Shown here: positions 35,823 through 44,689 of the stretch, piece after piece
How positions within the stretch are numbered: position 1 is the first letter of the stretch
Layout of the letters: each line of letters begins with the position of its first letter
NCBI GenBank assembly: GCA_021108405.1
Contig: JAIOQW010000146.1
Span: 1-46,196, forward strand
From: Methanosarcinales archaeon
GTDB taxonomy: Archaea; Halobacteriota; Methanosarcinia; Methanosarcinales; Methanocomedenaceae
Direction: 5' to 3'
DNA length: 46,196 nucleotides
The notes under the pieces: generated by a model
Seen by the model: only the letters and a program-made list of their open reading frames with translations
Database searches by the model: none
What the model was told of the DNA's origin: nothing
Made by a program: the position numbers and the translations under genes

Positions 35823-35995
35823 GATTCTGCAACATTTATCCAGAGGTGCAGTGACTTGTAAGGTTCACTAAAGTTATTTTCTTTAAATAATAGAAATTTT
35901 ATTTTCATATCAGTTCCTGTTTTAATTCCAGTTATATGCGTATGTGGATCATTAATAACATATTCACACTTATATGAACACTTTACGATAGCCAT
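35819..35995 (-). CDS. Unknown 58-aa protein coupled to the CPBP gene
   Basis: Not recognised. I start it at the ATG encoding MAIVKCSYKCEYVIN; the tracked upstream TTG adds six residues. Its TGA overlaps the CPBP ATG (ATGA), a usual sign of a genuine cotranslated gene. It has two Cys (KCSYKC) and a His-rich NDPHTHIT loop, and is predicted to be soluble. It may be the remnant of a longer gene. Confidence 0.45.
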   Translation of the reverse strand: MAIVKCSYKCEYVINDPHTHITGIKTGTDMKIKFLLFKENNFSEPYKSLHLWINVAES

Positions 35996-36053
35996 TTTAT
36001 TGCGCCATTCCAATTATAGATTCTCATTAGCATGATGAGATTACAAAGTAAAA

Positions 36054-36064
36054 AATTATATATA
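36054..36064 (+). promoter_or_regulatory. TATA box for the GT2 / PEF-CTERM unit
   Basis: aattatatata about 60 nt before the TTG start of the GT2 gene is a good TATA match. Confidence 0.5.
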
Positions 36065-36123
36065 GCATAATGGTATTAAACTACATAGTAATATTTTTTA
36101 CTACGTAAGAAGGAGGTAGTGTT

Positions 36124-36819
36124 TTGGGTATTGTAAATAAACGTGGAGAAGAAAAAAGTGTAAGTATAGTGATACCTACATTAAATGAGGCATCAAATAT
36201 AAAGCATGTTTTTTCGAATCTCCCTGATTTCATTGATGAAATCGTGGTCGTGGATGGAAATTCCACAGACGGGACCATAGATGAGATCAGGAAATTGCGA
36301 AGTGATGTCAGGATCATAGTGGAAGAGCCCGGTGGAAAAGGTGCTGCCATGAAAACCGGATTCTTAAGGGCCACCGGTGATCTGATAATCATGATGGACG
36401 CTGACGGCAGCCATGACCCCCGGGAAATTCCAGGACTTATTGAACCCATTTTAAATGGATATGATGTCTCAAAAGGATCGCGTATGATGCAGGGCGGAGG
36501 TTCGGCAGATATTACTCCTTTCAGGTCAATGGGAAATAAGATATTCGTTACTATGGTAAATACATTGTATGGGGCGAATTATACTGATCTATGCTATGGA
36601 TACAGGGGCTTTAAGAAAGAAACCCTTGCGAAGATAGACTGTACTGCCAATGGTTTTGAGATTGAGACCGAACAGTCCATACAGTTTACAAAAGCCGGAC
36701 TCAGGGTTAAGGAAGTGCCGAGCTTTGAGGCAAAAAGGATGAATGGTAATTCTAATTTGAATTCGTTCAGGGACGGGTGGAGGATATTAAATACGATAGT
36801 TAGGGAATATATTAATTGA
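36124..36819 (+). CDS. GT2-family glycosyltransferase (dolichyl-phosphate sugar synthase-like)
   Basis: A 231-aa single-domain GT-A enzyme. Motifs are SIVIPTLNEASNI, VVDGNSTDGT, MMDADGSHDP (DxD-type metal site) and GYRGFKKETL. It is of the DPM1-like type that transfers a sugar from a nucleotide to polyprenyl phosphate, but it lacks the C-terminal helices. It starts at TTG, with a strong ggaggt 6 nt upstream deciding the start. The next gene is a PEF-CTERM protein 32 nt later, so glycosylation or anchoring of surface proteins is a plausible setting. Confidence 0.9.
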   Translation: MGIVNKRGEEKSVSIVIPTLNEASNIKHVFSNLPDFIDEIVVVDGNSTDGTIDEIRKLRSDVRIIVEEPGGKGAAMKTGFLRATGDLIIMMDADGSHDPREIPGLIEPILNGYDVSKGSRMMQGGGSADITPFRSMGNKIFVTMVNTLYGANYTDLCYGYRGFKKETLAKIDCTANGFEIETEQSIQFTKAGLRVKEVPSFEAKRMNGNSNLNSFRDGWRILNTIVREYIN

Positions 36820-36851
36820 TTATTTTAAAAAATATTGAAGGTGAATTAACA

Positions 36852-37355
36852 ATGAATAAAATAAATAAAAGTTTTATAATATTAGTATGTTTGATGTCAA
36901 CATTGATTATAGCGAGTGGATCTGCCGATCTGGATATTGATCCTTTTGGGGTACAAGATGTACCAAAGGGTTCTACCTTTATTTACAATGTAACACTTAA
37001 CGGCACTGATAGCACTGATATTCTACATTGGTATTCAAATGACTCCAATCTTACTGTGAGGATGCGAGAGATACCAAGTGGATTATGGACAGACTATAAC
37101 CAATCAGGAAACATTAGTTTTACTTACTCTGGTGGAAATATTCCCAAGTATTTTGAACTAGAGACTTTTCCGGATGTAAATATGCCAAATAAGCGTGTTG
37201 ATATTACTGTATGGGGATATGAAACCCCTATGGGAATTGCAAAAGCAGCGGTTACCGGGTCTGTAAATGTGACGCCTGAACTTAGTACTATAGCTCTTAT
37301 GTCAGCTGGTCTGTTAGGTCTGATTGGATTAATAAGGTGGCAGAGAAAGCATTAA
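36852..37355 (+). CDS. PEF-CTERM surface protein
   Basis: A 167-aa exported protein. The signal peptide (FIILVCLMSTLIIASGSA) is followed by a beta-rich extracellular body with several N-glycosylation sequons (NVT, NGT, NLT, NQS, NIS, NDS). The tail PELSTIALMSAGLLGLIGL followed by RWQRKH is a PEF-CTERM sorting signal, the proposed substrate of archaeosortase C. The ATG at 36852 is preceded by gaaggtgaat, which decides against the tracked upstream start. It is probably processed by the archaeosortase encoded 3 kb upstream. The biological role is unknown. Confidence 0.9.
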   Translation: MNKINKSFIILVCLMSTLIIASGSADLDIDPFGVQDVPKGSTFIYNVTLNGTDSTDILHWYSNDSNLTVRMREIPSGLWTDYNQSGNISFTYSGGNIPKYFELETFPDVNMPNKRVDITVWGYETPMGIAKAAVTGSVNVTPELSTIALMSAGLLGLIGLIRWQRKH

Positions 37356-37365
37356 TTATTAGCAT

Positions 37366-37443
37366 ATCAGGGCTGAAAAGGCGGGAGGTGTTTGAGCAGG
37401 CCGGGATGTTTGGGACGATGGGGATGTCTGGAATAATGAGGAA
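37366..37443 (+). pseudogene. Fragment of a GT2 glycosyltransferase
   Basis: About 24 codons before the next gene read KRREVFEQAGMFG and on to a TGA. The same block, FRKGAFERAGLFD, occurs inside the following GT2 gene (near 37919), so this is likely the leftover of a related gene. Confidence 0.45.
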
Positions 37444-38364
37444 GTGAGTCTTATTAAAGTCTCGATCATCGTCTGCACATACAGCAAAGAGTTATTTCTC
37501 GATACTATTGAGTGCATACGATCATTATCCAGCCAGGATTATCCTGATAAAGAAATACTGCTGGTGATGGACAAGAATGAGGAACTATGCCAGATGTACC
37601 ATGAGTCTCTCCCGGCATCAGTAGATCTGATTATCAATCCCATCCCAGGCCTCTCAACAGCTCGCAATTGCGGGATACGGCATGCAACCGGTGATATCAT
37701 TGTGTTCATTGATGATGATGCTACTGCAGGACCTGACTACCTGGCCAAGCTGTTCAGGAATTACGAGGATGAGACGGTAATCGGCGTAGTGGGCAAGATC
37801 CTGCCCTGGCGGACACCTGGTTATCCTGAGGAGCTGTACTGGGTAGGCGGGTTTACATATAAGGGATTTCCAGAGGAGCGGTGTGAGGTAAGGAATGTGC
37901 ATGGGTGCAATATGTCCTTTAGGAAGGGGGCGTTTGAGCGGGCCGGGCTTTTTGATGTGAGTCTGGGCCGGGTGGGGCGCAAGCTGGTGACTGCTGAGGA
38001 GACTGAGTTCAGCATAAGGGCGCTTGGTACTTTTCCTGGGTCGAGGATTATGTACGATCCTGAGGCTGTGGTGTACCATAAGGTGCATGAGTACAGGGAG
38101 AGGTTCTGGTATCTGATTAAGCGGGGGTATTATGAGGGGATGTCCAAGGCGCATATTGAGAAGTTGTACAAAGGTGTTAATGGGGGGGCGCTGAAGACTG
38201 AGGATGCATATCTGAAGTTTTTGTTGGGGAGGGCTGTGCCGGGGAGAATGAAAAATATTTGTATGGTGAGGGATGTTATGAGGAATGCGAAAGAAGCGGT
38301 GTCGTTGATGGCTGTGATTGGAAGTGTAGGTTTTGGGTATTGTGTTGGTAGAATTAAAATTTAG
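37444..38364 (+). CDS. GT2-family glycosyltransferase
   Basis: A 306-aa GT-A enzyme. N-terminal SIIVCTYSKELFL, NPIPGLSTARNCGIRHATGD, FIDDDATAGPDYL (DDD metal site), then the GCNMSFRKGAFERAGLFD motif and a C-terminal EETEFSIRALG acceptor region with YHKVHEYRERFWYLIKRGY. A short hydrophobic tail may touch the membrane. It starts at GTG with gagga 5 nt before it. The gene is clearly richer in G+C and in gggg runs toward its 3' end than the genes after it, so it may have a different origin. Confidence 0.9.
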   Translation: MSLIKVSIIVCTYSKELFLDTIECIRSLSSQDYPDKEILLVMDKNEELCQMYHESLPASVDLIINPIPGLSTARNCGIRHATGDIIVFIDDDATAGPDYLAKLFRNYEDETVIGVVGKILPWRTPGYPEELYWVGGFTYKGFPEERCEVRNVHGCNMSFRKGAFERAGLFDVSLGRVGRKLVTAEETEFSIRALGTFPGSRIMYDPEAVVYHKVHEYRERFWYLIKRGYYEGMSKAHIEKLYKGVNGGALKTEDAYLKFLLGRAVPGRMKNICMVRDVMRNAKEAVSLMAVIGSVGFGYCVGRIKI

Positions 38365-38436
38365 AGAAGGTATAATAAAGAGGTAATTTAAAATAACTAA
38401 AAATTTTAAATATAATGGTCATAAAATTTTGATAAC

Positions 38437-39672
38437 TTGAAGATAATAATGAATGTTATACAAATTTCTGATGGATATGTCAAGATACCACCTGAGAAAG
38501 GAGGACCTATTGAGTCTGTAATTTTCAACATATCAAAGAAAATGGTAGAACAGGGGCATAAAGTAACAATATTTGAGAGAAAACAATCAGAAAAAGATTC
38601 TATCGAAGAATATATTGATGGGATAAAAATAATACGCCTTAATACTAGAAAAATAGATAACAAATCTGGTTTAATTTCTATCGCTTTAAGTTCAATAGAT
38701 TTTGCATTCAAATTTAATGAATATATTAGAAAAACTAAGTTTGATGTTATACATGTTCATCTACCTCTTTCGGCGCTTTTTTTAATTTATATAAATAAAG
38801 GGATTAAAAGCAAATTAATTTACACATTTCATGGGGATGCATACCGATTAAATCTTAATGATAAATTTAAACTGCCCCTTTATTTAAAATTTTTTTCTCC
38901 AGACCTACATTTGATGAATAAAACGAAAATATTGGTGGTTTTGAACAATTCATTGAGAGATAAATTAATAGCTTATAAAAAATTTAAATGTAAAAACATT
39001 TTTGTAGTAAATAATGGTGTTGATATTGATATTTTCAATACTAAAACTGATATTTTTGACATAAGAAATAGATATTTGATAAATAATAAAATTGTTATTT
39101 TATTTGTTGGCGGATTAACACAACGCAAAGGTATAGACTATATTATAAAATCAGCTGAGATTCTCATACAAAAATTAAAATATAGAAATATAATTTTTTT
39201 ATTAGTTGGTCCTATTAAGGAATATGGAATGGGGGGAAGTCAATCCTCAAGTTATTATTTACATATTACTAAACTAATTACGGATTTCAAACTTGAAGAA
39301 TTTGTTAGAATTACTGATATAATTTCCTTCAATGATTTGAAAAAATTATATGTGGCTAGTGATATATTTATTTTGCCTTCTATAGAAGAAGGTTTTGGAC
39401 TAGTTTTAACAGAAGCTATGGCCTCTGGTAAACCAGTAATAGGTACAAATGTTGGTGGGATTTCAATGCAAATAGAAAATAATTGTAATGGATTTTTAAT
39501 AGAACCTGCAAATGAAAAACAATTAGCTGAAAAAATCAAATATCTAATAGATAATCCAGAGGAGCGAGTAAGAATGGGTGAAAACAGTAGAAAAATAGCT
39601 GAAAATAAATTTAATTGGGAAAAAATAGCTGAAAATTATTTGAGTATATATGAATATTTAATTAATTCTTAA
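38437..39672 (+). CDS. GT4-family glycosyltransferase
   Basis: A 411-aa GT-B enzyme of the retaining glycosyltransferase 4 type. N-terminal acceptor half: EKGGPIESVIFNISKKM. C-terminal donor half: FVGGLTQRKGIDYII, LPSIEEGFGLVLTEAMA with the E-x7-E motif, and GKPVIGTNVGGI. The start may be TTG 38437 or ATG 38449; no clear ribosome site is visible. The gene is strongly AT-rich compared with the one before it and begins an AT-rich run of surface-glycan genes. Confidence 0.9.
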   Translation: MKIIMNVIQISDGYVKIPPEKGGPIESVIFNISKKMVEQGHKVTIFERKQSEKDSIEEYIDGIKIIRLNTRKIDNKSGLISIALSSIDFAFKFNEYIRKTKFDVIHVHLPLSALFLIYINKGIKSKLIYTFHGDAYRLNLNDKFKLPLYLKFFSPDLHLMNKTKILVVLNNSLRDKLIAYKKFKCKNIFVVNNGVDIDIFNTKTDIFDIRNRYLINNKIVILFVGGLTQRKGIDYIIKSAEILIQKLKYRNIIFLLVGPIKEYGMGGSQSSSYYLHITKLITDFKLEEFVRITDIISFNDLKKLYVASDIFILPSIEEGFGLVLTEAMASGKPVIGTNVGGISMQIENNCNGFLIEPANEKQLAEKIKYLIDNPEERVRMGENSRKIAENKFNWEKIAENYLSIYEYLINS

Positions 39673-39778
39673 TATTATATTTTCAACAATTTGATAATAT
39701 GTAATAAATTATAAATTATTTATATGAAAACTGGAATAAATTACATGATAAATTATTTATGTGAATGATAAGGTGAAA

Positions 39779-41473
39779 ATGAAAATAATTCATAATAGAT
39801 TAATAAATTACAGGTTTTCTATCATATTAGCTTTAAGTGCTTTTACAATTTGGTTATTTTCAATTCAACAAGCAAGAATTAATTTAATTGAAGAAGATAT
39901 AGGTGATATGGGAATTATTACAATACTTCCTCTTACTTATTTTATAGCATTTATAGTTCTAACAATTTCATTCTTTCTTAGTTTAAGATTTGAGAATAAA
40001 AATGAAAAGGTTTTGTTTTCCCATGTTATTGTGTTAATTTTATTTTTGTACCTGAGTCCTATATTAATTGAAGGTTCTAGATTACGTTTTGCTTATTCAG
40101 CCTTAAAACCTTCAGATTATATTATTCAACATGGTTTTATTGATCCATCAATAGTTATTTACCATAATTGGCCAGGTTTCCATATACTTGTTACCTTCAT
40201 CATTAAAATAAGCAATATCAGTACAACTTTATTGACAAATTCTGGCCCTGCATTGCCTGGATTATTTGTTTTAATTTTATTATATATATTATATGGCATT
40301 TTATTCAATGAAGATGTAGAAAAAAAATGGATTGCTATATGGACTTTTTTTCTTATACAATGGGTTAATCGAGATTTTTTTTCATCTCAAACTATAGGTT
40401 ATCTTTTATTTTTTTTAATATTTATTTTATTATTTTATATACTGATAAACAATTTGAATGATACAAAATATTATCTTAATTCATCACACCGCGCATTGAT
40501 AATTATTCTTTTTTCTGGATTAGTTATAACCCATTTTCTTACAGCAATTTTTATTTTTATTGTTATACTAATGTATTATCTTTTTAAATATTTAAAATAT
40601 CATCAACTAGTATTTTTGACAGCTCTCATTCTTATTTCATGGGCCATATATGGAGCTTCAACATATTTTAATTCAAATATTTCAGATTTCATCATGCGAG
40701 CAATGAATCTTGACCTCATTTTTAATGAAAACTTAACAGAACGTATTGTAGGTACACCAGGTAGATTACTATTACAATGGGTTAGAATATTTTATGCAAT
40801 AATGGTTTTTTCATTTGTAATTACCGGGATTATGATTTCTTTGAAAACTAAAACAAATATAATAAATGATAAAAAAATCTTGGTGGGATTATTTGGACTT
40901 AGTTTTTCAGTCATTTTAATGACATATGGTGGAGAGTTATTTATGCGTGTTTGGTGGTTTTGTTCGGTATTGTTTGCATATTTCATCTCAAAAAATATGG
41001 AATTTAAAAAATTTTCCACAATTTTAATTTTGTTTTTATTAATTGCTGCGCCTCCATTAACAATTATTAGTCGATATGGTGGAGAAATATATGATTACAT
41101 ACCTTTGAGCGAAAAAAAAGGTGTGGATTTTTTTTATAATAAAATCTCTTATGGATATGTGATTGGTACAACTAATCTACAATTCAAAAATAGTTACGAT
41201 AAATACATTTCCATAAATGTAAATTATTTAAATAATACAATTACCGATAAAAGACTATTTACTGCAACATATAAATCTCTAATAAACAACAAACAAATGA
41301 ATAAAGAATGGCCTTTATATCTACAATTAGATCGTGGCATTTGGACATTTTACAGTAGATTGTATGATACAAATCTCAATGATCTGCAAAAAAAAATTGA
41401 TGAATCTTCAAAATATGATAAAATTTATACAAATCCAAATTTTGACTTATACAAATATTGTGGGAACTTATAA
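39779..41473 (+). CDS. Polytopic membrane protein, possible GT-C glycosyltransferase or polymerase
   Basis: About 564 aa, with roughly 11-12 hydrophobic helices in the first 430 residues and a soluble C-terminal region. It resembles membrane glycosyltransferase/oligosaccharide polymerase proteins in archaeal glycan clusters (a large loop with SALKPSDYIIQHGFIDPS and YHNWPGFHIL after the second or third helix), but I cannot name a family with confidence. I chose ATG 39779 because ggtg lies 4 nt upstream; the tracked GTG 39761 lacks a ribosome site. Position between a GT4 and a pyruvyl transferase supports glycan assembly. Confidence 0.65.
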   Translation: MKIIHNRLINYRFSIILALSAFTIWLFSIQQARINLIEEDIGDMGIITILPLTYFIAFIVLTISFFLSLRFENKNEKVLFSHVIVLILFLYLSPILIEGSRLRFAYSALKPSDYIIQHGFIDPSIVIYHNWPGFHILVTFIIKISNISTTLLTNSGPALPGLFVLILLYILYGILFNEDVEKKWIAIWTFFLIQWVNRDFFSSQTIGYLLFFLIFILLFYILINNLNDTKYYLNSSHRALIIILFSGLVITHFLTAIFIFIVILMYYLFKYLKYHQLVFLTALILISWAIYGASTYFNSNISDFIMRAMNLDLIFNENLTERIVGTPGRLLLQWVRIFYAIMVFSFVITGIMISLKTKTNIINDKKILVGLFGLSFSVILMTYGGELFMRVWWFCSVLFAYFISKNMEFKKFSTILILFLLIAAPPLTIISRYGGEIYDYIPLSEKKGVDFFYNKISYGYVIGTTNLQFKNSYDKYISINVNYLNNTITDKRLFTATYKSLINNKQMNKEWPLYLQLDRGIWTFYSRLYDTNLNDLQKKIDESSKYDKIYTNPNFDLYKYCGNL

Positions 41474-41542
41474 TATATGAACATACTTCAATTAAAGGCA
41501 GGGATTTGGACTTGTGATGTTGAGAGTACAGCATTAAAATCT

Positions 41543-41571
41543 GTGTCTAAAAAAATAACTGGAAAATTGGA
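41543..41571. repeat. Copy of a short dispersed repeat (also at 14381-14409)
   Basis: tgtgtctaaaaaaataactggaaaattgg here and tgtctgaaaaataactggaaaatgg at 14381 are nearly identical, although 27 kb apart and both intergenic. Confidence 0.55.
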
Positions 41572-41604
41572 TAGTTCCATAATTAGGTAAATAGAGGTTA
41601 AAGT

Positions 41605-42867
41605 ATGAAAATGATAATTATCGATGAATTTAACTCGTTGAACAACGGTGAGATGGCTCGAGTTATTAGTGCGATTGAAGGAATAAAAAATTACATTCCA
41701 AATGTAAATTTCACAATATTTTCATCTGATCCAGAAATTGATAAAGAGCGATATAAAAAATTTGATATTAAAGTTATTAAAAGACCTTGGTATTTACAAT
41801 CTAAAATATTTATTATTTCATTAATTTTATCAATGTTGCTGGCGTTTATCACAATAATCAACTGTTTATTTTCAAGATTTTTTAAAAAAGGGAAATTTCA
41901 ACAATATGATATTTTCATCCATCTTCTTGGAGATGTTTTTAATGATTATGGCATAATTCCACTTTTTTATCATTTATTTCATATTTCTATAGGATTAATT
42001 ATCGGAAAACCAGTTATAATTTATGGAGAATCAATTGGGCCTTTTAAAAACCATCAACTGAAATTTTTAACTAAGGTTGTATTGAATAGAGTTAGTCTTA
42101 TCCTGGTAAGAGAAGAAATTAGTTTTAAATATCTATCAGAAATGGGAGTAAATAAATCTAAAATTCGATTAACTAACGACCCAGCATTTGCTCTTATACC
42201 AGCATCTCAAGAAAGGATAGAAATAATTTTAAGTCAGGAGAATATTAAAAAAGGAAATAAACCATTTATTGGCATCTCACCTGTTCAAGGAATTCGTCCT
42301 GACATTTTTCCTCAGATAATTGGATTCGAAAAAAAATATGAGGAATATATAGAATTTATAGCGAATATCACCGACTATATTCAGGAAAAATTAGATGCCA
42401 ATATAGTATTTGTTCCACATGTATTAAGACATGATGATGATGATAGGATAATATGTGAAAAAATTATGCAGAAGATTGAAAATAAAAAAAATGTTGTAAT
42501 ACTTAAGGGAATGTACACGGCTGATGAGCTAAAAGGTATTATTTCTCAATTTGACATTTTCTTAGGTTCAAGAATGCATGCAACTATTGCTTCTACTTCT
42601 ATGTATGTCCCTACAATAGCATTAGCACACAGCCATAAGTTCATAGGAATTATTGGCGGGATTTTAGACCAAAATGATTTTGTAATTGATTTAAGAAAAT
42701 CAAATACTGAAGATCTTTTAAATGAAACTAAAAGTAAAATAGATTATTCATGGAAAAATCGAGATATAATCAGGGAAAAGTTATATGAAAGCATGAAAAA
42801 AGCACGAGAAAAAGCTTTCCTAAATGGAAAATATGTCAAAGAACTCTGTGAATCTATAAATCAATAA
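41605..42867 (+). CDS. Polysaccharide pyruvyl transferase family protein
   Basis: A 420-aa protein of the CsaB/WcaK type, which adds ketal pyruvate from PEP to a cell-surface polysaccharide. Motifs: YGESIGPFKNHQ, LVREEISFKYL, GISPVQGIRPD, FVPHVLRHDDD and the C-terminal GSRMHATIAS motif. A helix near residues 68-88 (FIISLILSMLLAFITIINC) may tether it to the membrane. Ribosome site agaggt is 7 nt before the ATG. It is within the AT-rich glycan cluster. Confidence 0.88.
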   Translation: MKMIIIDEFNSLNNGEMARVISAIEGIKNYIPNVNFTIFSSDPEIDKERYKKFDIKVIKRPWYLQSKIFIISLILSMLLAFITIINCLFSRFFKKGKFQQYDIFIHLLGDVFNDYGIIPLFYHLFHISIGLIIGKPVIIYGESIGPFKNHQLKFLTKVVLNRVSLILVREEISFKYLSEMGVNKSKIRLTNDPAFALIPASQERIEIILSQENIKKGNKPFIGISPVQGIRPDIFPQIIGFEKKYEEYIEFIANITDYIQEKLDANIVFVPHVLRHDDDDRIICEKIMQKIENKKNVVILKGMYTADELKGIISQFDIFLGSRMHATIASTSMYVPTIALAHSHKFIGIIGGILDQNDFVIDLRKSNTEDLLNETKSKIDYSWKNRDIIREKLYESMKKAREKAFLNGKYVKELCESINQ

Positions 42868-42955
42868 AATATTTAAAAAAAATTCAATTATTTTCGTTTC
42901 AAATAAAACTATACCCTTACTTACTCTCCAAAATCTCTTTTTTGACATAAGCATT

Positions 42956-44212
42956 CTATTTAAAAATAGAATGTTTATATTCGATTATCATTATCAGAGG
43001 AATCGTAATTAAATTTCCAGTAAGCCATGATATTCCAATTCCGTTCAATCCAAAGTTATTAATTAATGAAATATAGCTGCCTACTAAAGTTATAATCATA
43101 ATTATCCCATTAATTATTACAACAATAATGACCTGTTTACTAATATTTTTTATTGTGATATACACAGTATTTATGGCAAATGGTAAACTGGATATTGCCA
43201 ATATTTTAACAATATAGCTCCCTTCTTCTAGGTATTCATTTCCGAATAAAAGTAAAATTTGATCACCAAATAATAAAATGAACAGTAGTGATGGAATTAA
43301 AATTAAAAATATATATATAAATGATCTCTTGACATCTCCAATAATTTTTGCATTTGAATTGGACCCTTCTGCAAATAAAGATTGTGAAATACTTATTGAA
43401 ACCGCAAATAACAGTCCTGCAATATTCCATGAAATCCAAAAATATGCATTAATTTCCGGAGATAATATTATTGTTATCATAAGAGGCAATATTAATCCGA
43501 TAGACATACTGAGAAAATTTGCTATATAATTCATAAATGAAAACTTAAACATATTTTTAATAATATCAAATTTGATAAATATTTCTGTTGTATAGTCTGG
43601 AATTATTTTTAAAACTAACCAAATTCCTACAATAAAGGCAATTATAATTCCTACACCCCATGATAAGTATATACCAAATGCTTCAAGTGGGACTAAAAAT
43701 ATTAATATGGAAAGTCTAAAAATTCCAAAAACCGAAATTTTAAAAAGTGTATATTTTGATTTTCTTAGTGAAATTAATATACTATTCATTTGAGCAGAAA
43801 TTGTACTAACACATGTTAATATAATAAAAAAAACTGCGAAATATATGTTATTTTGCAAAAATAAGAGTTTTGGCATCCATAACTTTAATCCGAATAAAAA
43901 ACAAATCGAAACAATTGATGATACAAATAAACTTAGTGTAAGACAAGAATTTATCATATTTTTTTTTTCATTTGAATTTGGAAGAAACCGAATTAAAGAA
44001 ACATTGAATCCGAGCATTGATATCATAGAAATTAAAATCATTGCAGAAATTGTGGCTGATCCTAACCCAACATCTGTTGAAGAATAGTATCTTGCTGCTA
44101 ATATCCAAAATACAAAACCAGATGCGCTAATTATCAGATTTGTAAATATTAAATAAATTGCATTTTTTAAAAGAGAGTTAATAAATTGACTCTTCATATG
44201 ATTAAAATTCAT
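42956..44212 (-). CDS. Polysaccharide flippase (Wzx/MATE-like)
   Basis: About 418 aa with 12 or more helices. The N-terminus QFINSLLKNAIYLIFTNL and RYYSSTDVGLGSATISAM match the polysaccharide-biosynthesis flippase group that moves lipid-linked glycans across the membrane. The C-terminal helices (FGLNGIGISWLTGN) match too. I start it at ATG 44212; ATG 44197 fits the dead paralogue at 31944-32672 as well. It is on the opposite strand from the glycosyltransferases and converges with the pyruvyl transferase gene. Confidence 0.9.
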   Translation of the reverse strand: MNFNHMKSQFINSLLKNAIYLIFTNLIISASGFVFWILAARYYSSTDVGLGSATISAMILISMISMLGFNVSLIRFLPNSNEKKNMINSCLTLSLFVSSIVSICFLFGLKLWMPKLLFLQNNIYFAVFFIILTCVSTISAQMNSILISLRKSKYTLFKISVFGIFRLSILIFLVPLEAFGIYLSWGVGIIIAFIVGIWLVLKIIPDYTTEIFIKFDIIKNMFKFSFMNYIANFLSMSIGLILPLMITIILSPEINAYFWISWNIAGLLFAVSISISQSLFAEGSNSNAKIIGDVKRSFIYIFLILIPSLLFILLFGDQILLLFGNEYLEEGSYIVKILAISSLPFAINTVYITIKNISKQVIIVVIINGIIMIITLVGSYISLINNFGLNGIGISWLTGNLITIPLIMIIEYKHSIFK

Positions 44213-44230
44213 TTTAATTCCCACATACAA

Positions 44231-44689
44231 CTTACTTTTCGCTTATCTCAAAACCGATTTAATCGTATTTAAATTAAACCTATTTCCCAGATGTGGAACA
44301 AAATAAACTGATTATTCTTTTACAATAATGACCTATGCTCGCCAATCCCTGTATTTCTTAGGTGCGTCAATTATTATAGAGTTACAGCCTTGGGATAAAA
44401 TTACTCAATCTGTAGTCCCATAATTTCGCAGTCTTCTTCAGTGAACTCAACCAACGGACTTAATACTCGGCAGAAAATCGCTCTAAGGAATCCATAATCC
44501 GCTCCTTATCCTTATCTTGAATGACAAATACCCTACGTATGAGCTTACAATAGGGGGTATCATCTTAAAGCCTTTTGGGTACTTAGAAGCAGACTATTGT
44601 CAAATCTGAGTGCCATTAGCTTTTATTTCATCACTTTGATCAGCTGATATTTTATCAGCCCATTTCCAGTTTGACAATGGTTCAGTTTT
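44231..44689. other. Gene-poor stretch between flippase and beta-helix genes
   Basis: It contains only a degraded unknown gene (44401-44616, minus) and short fragments such as a C-terminal IDAPKKYRDWRA plus a stop near 44344-44381 (minus). An inverted repeat attgtcaaa/tttgacaat lies near 44597 and 44671. Confidence 0.5.
44401..44616 (-). pseudogene. Degraded gene of unknown family
   Basis: On the minus strand MALRFDNSLLLSTQKAL opens at 44616. Other frames then give PYCKLIRRVFVIQDKDKERI and SLERFSAEY, and after another shift SPLVEFTEEDCEIMGLQIE and a stop at 44401. The segments look like one gene broken by two frameshifts. I cannot name the family. Confidence 0.4.
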
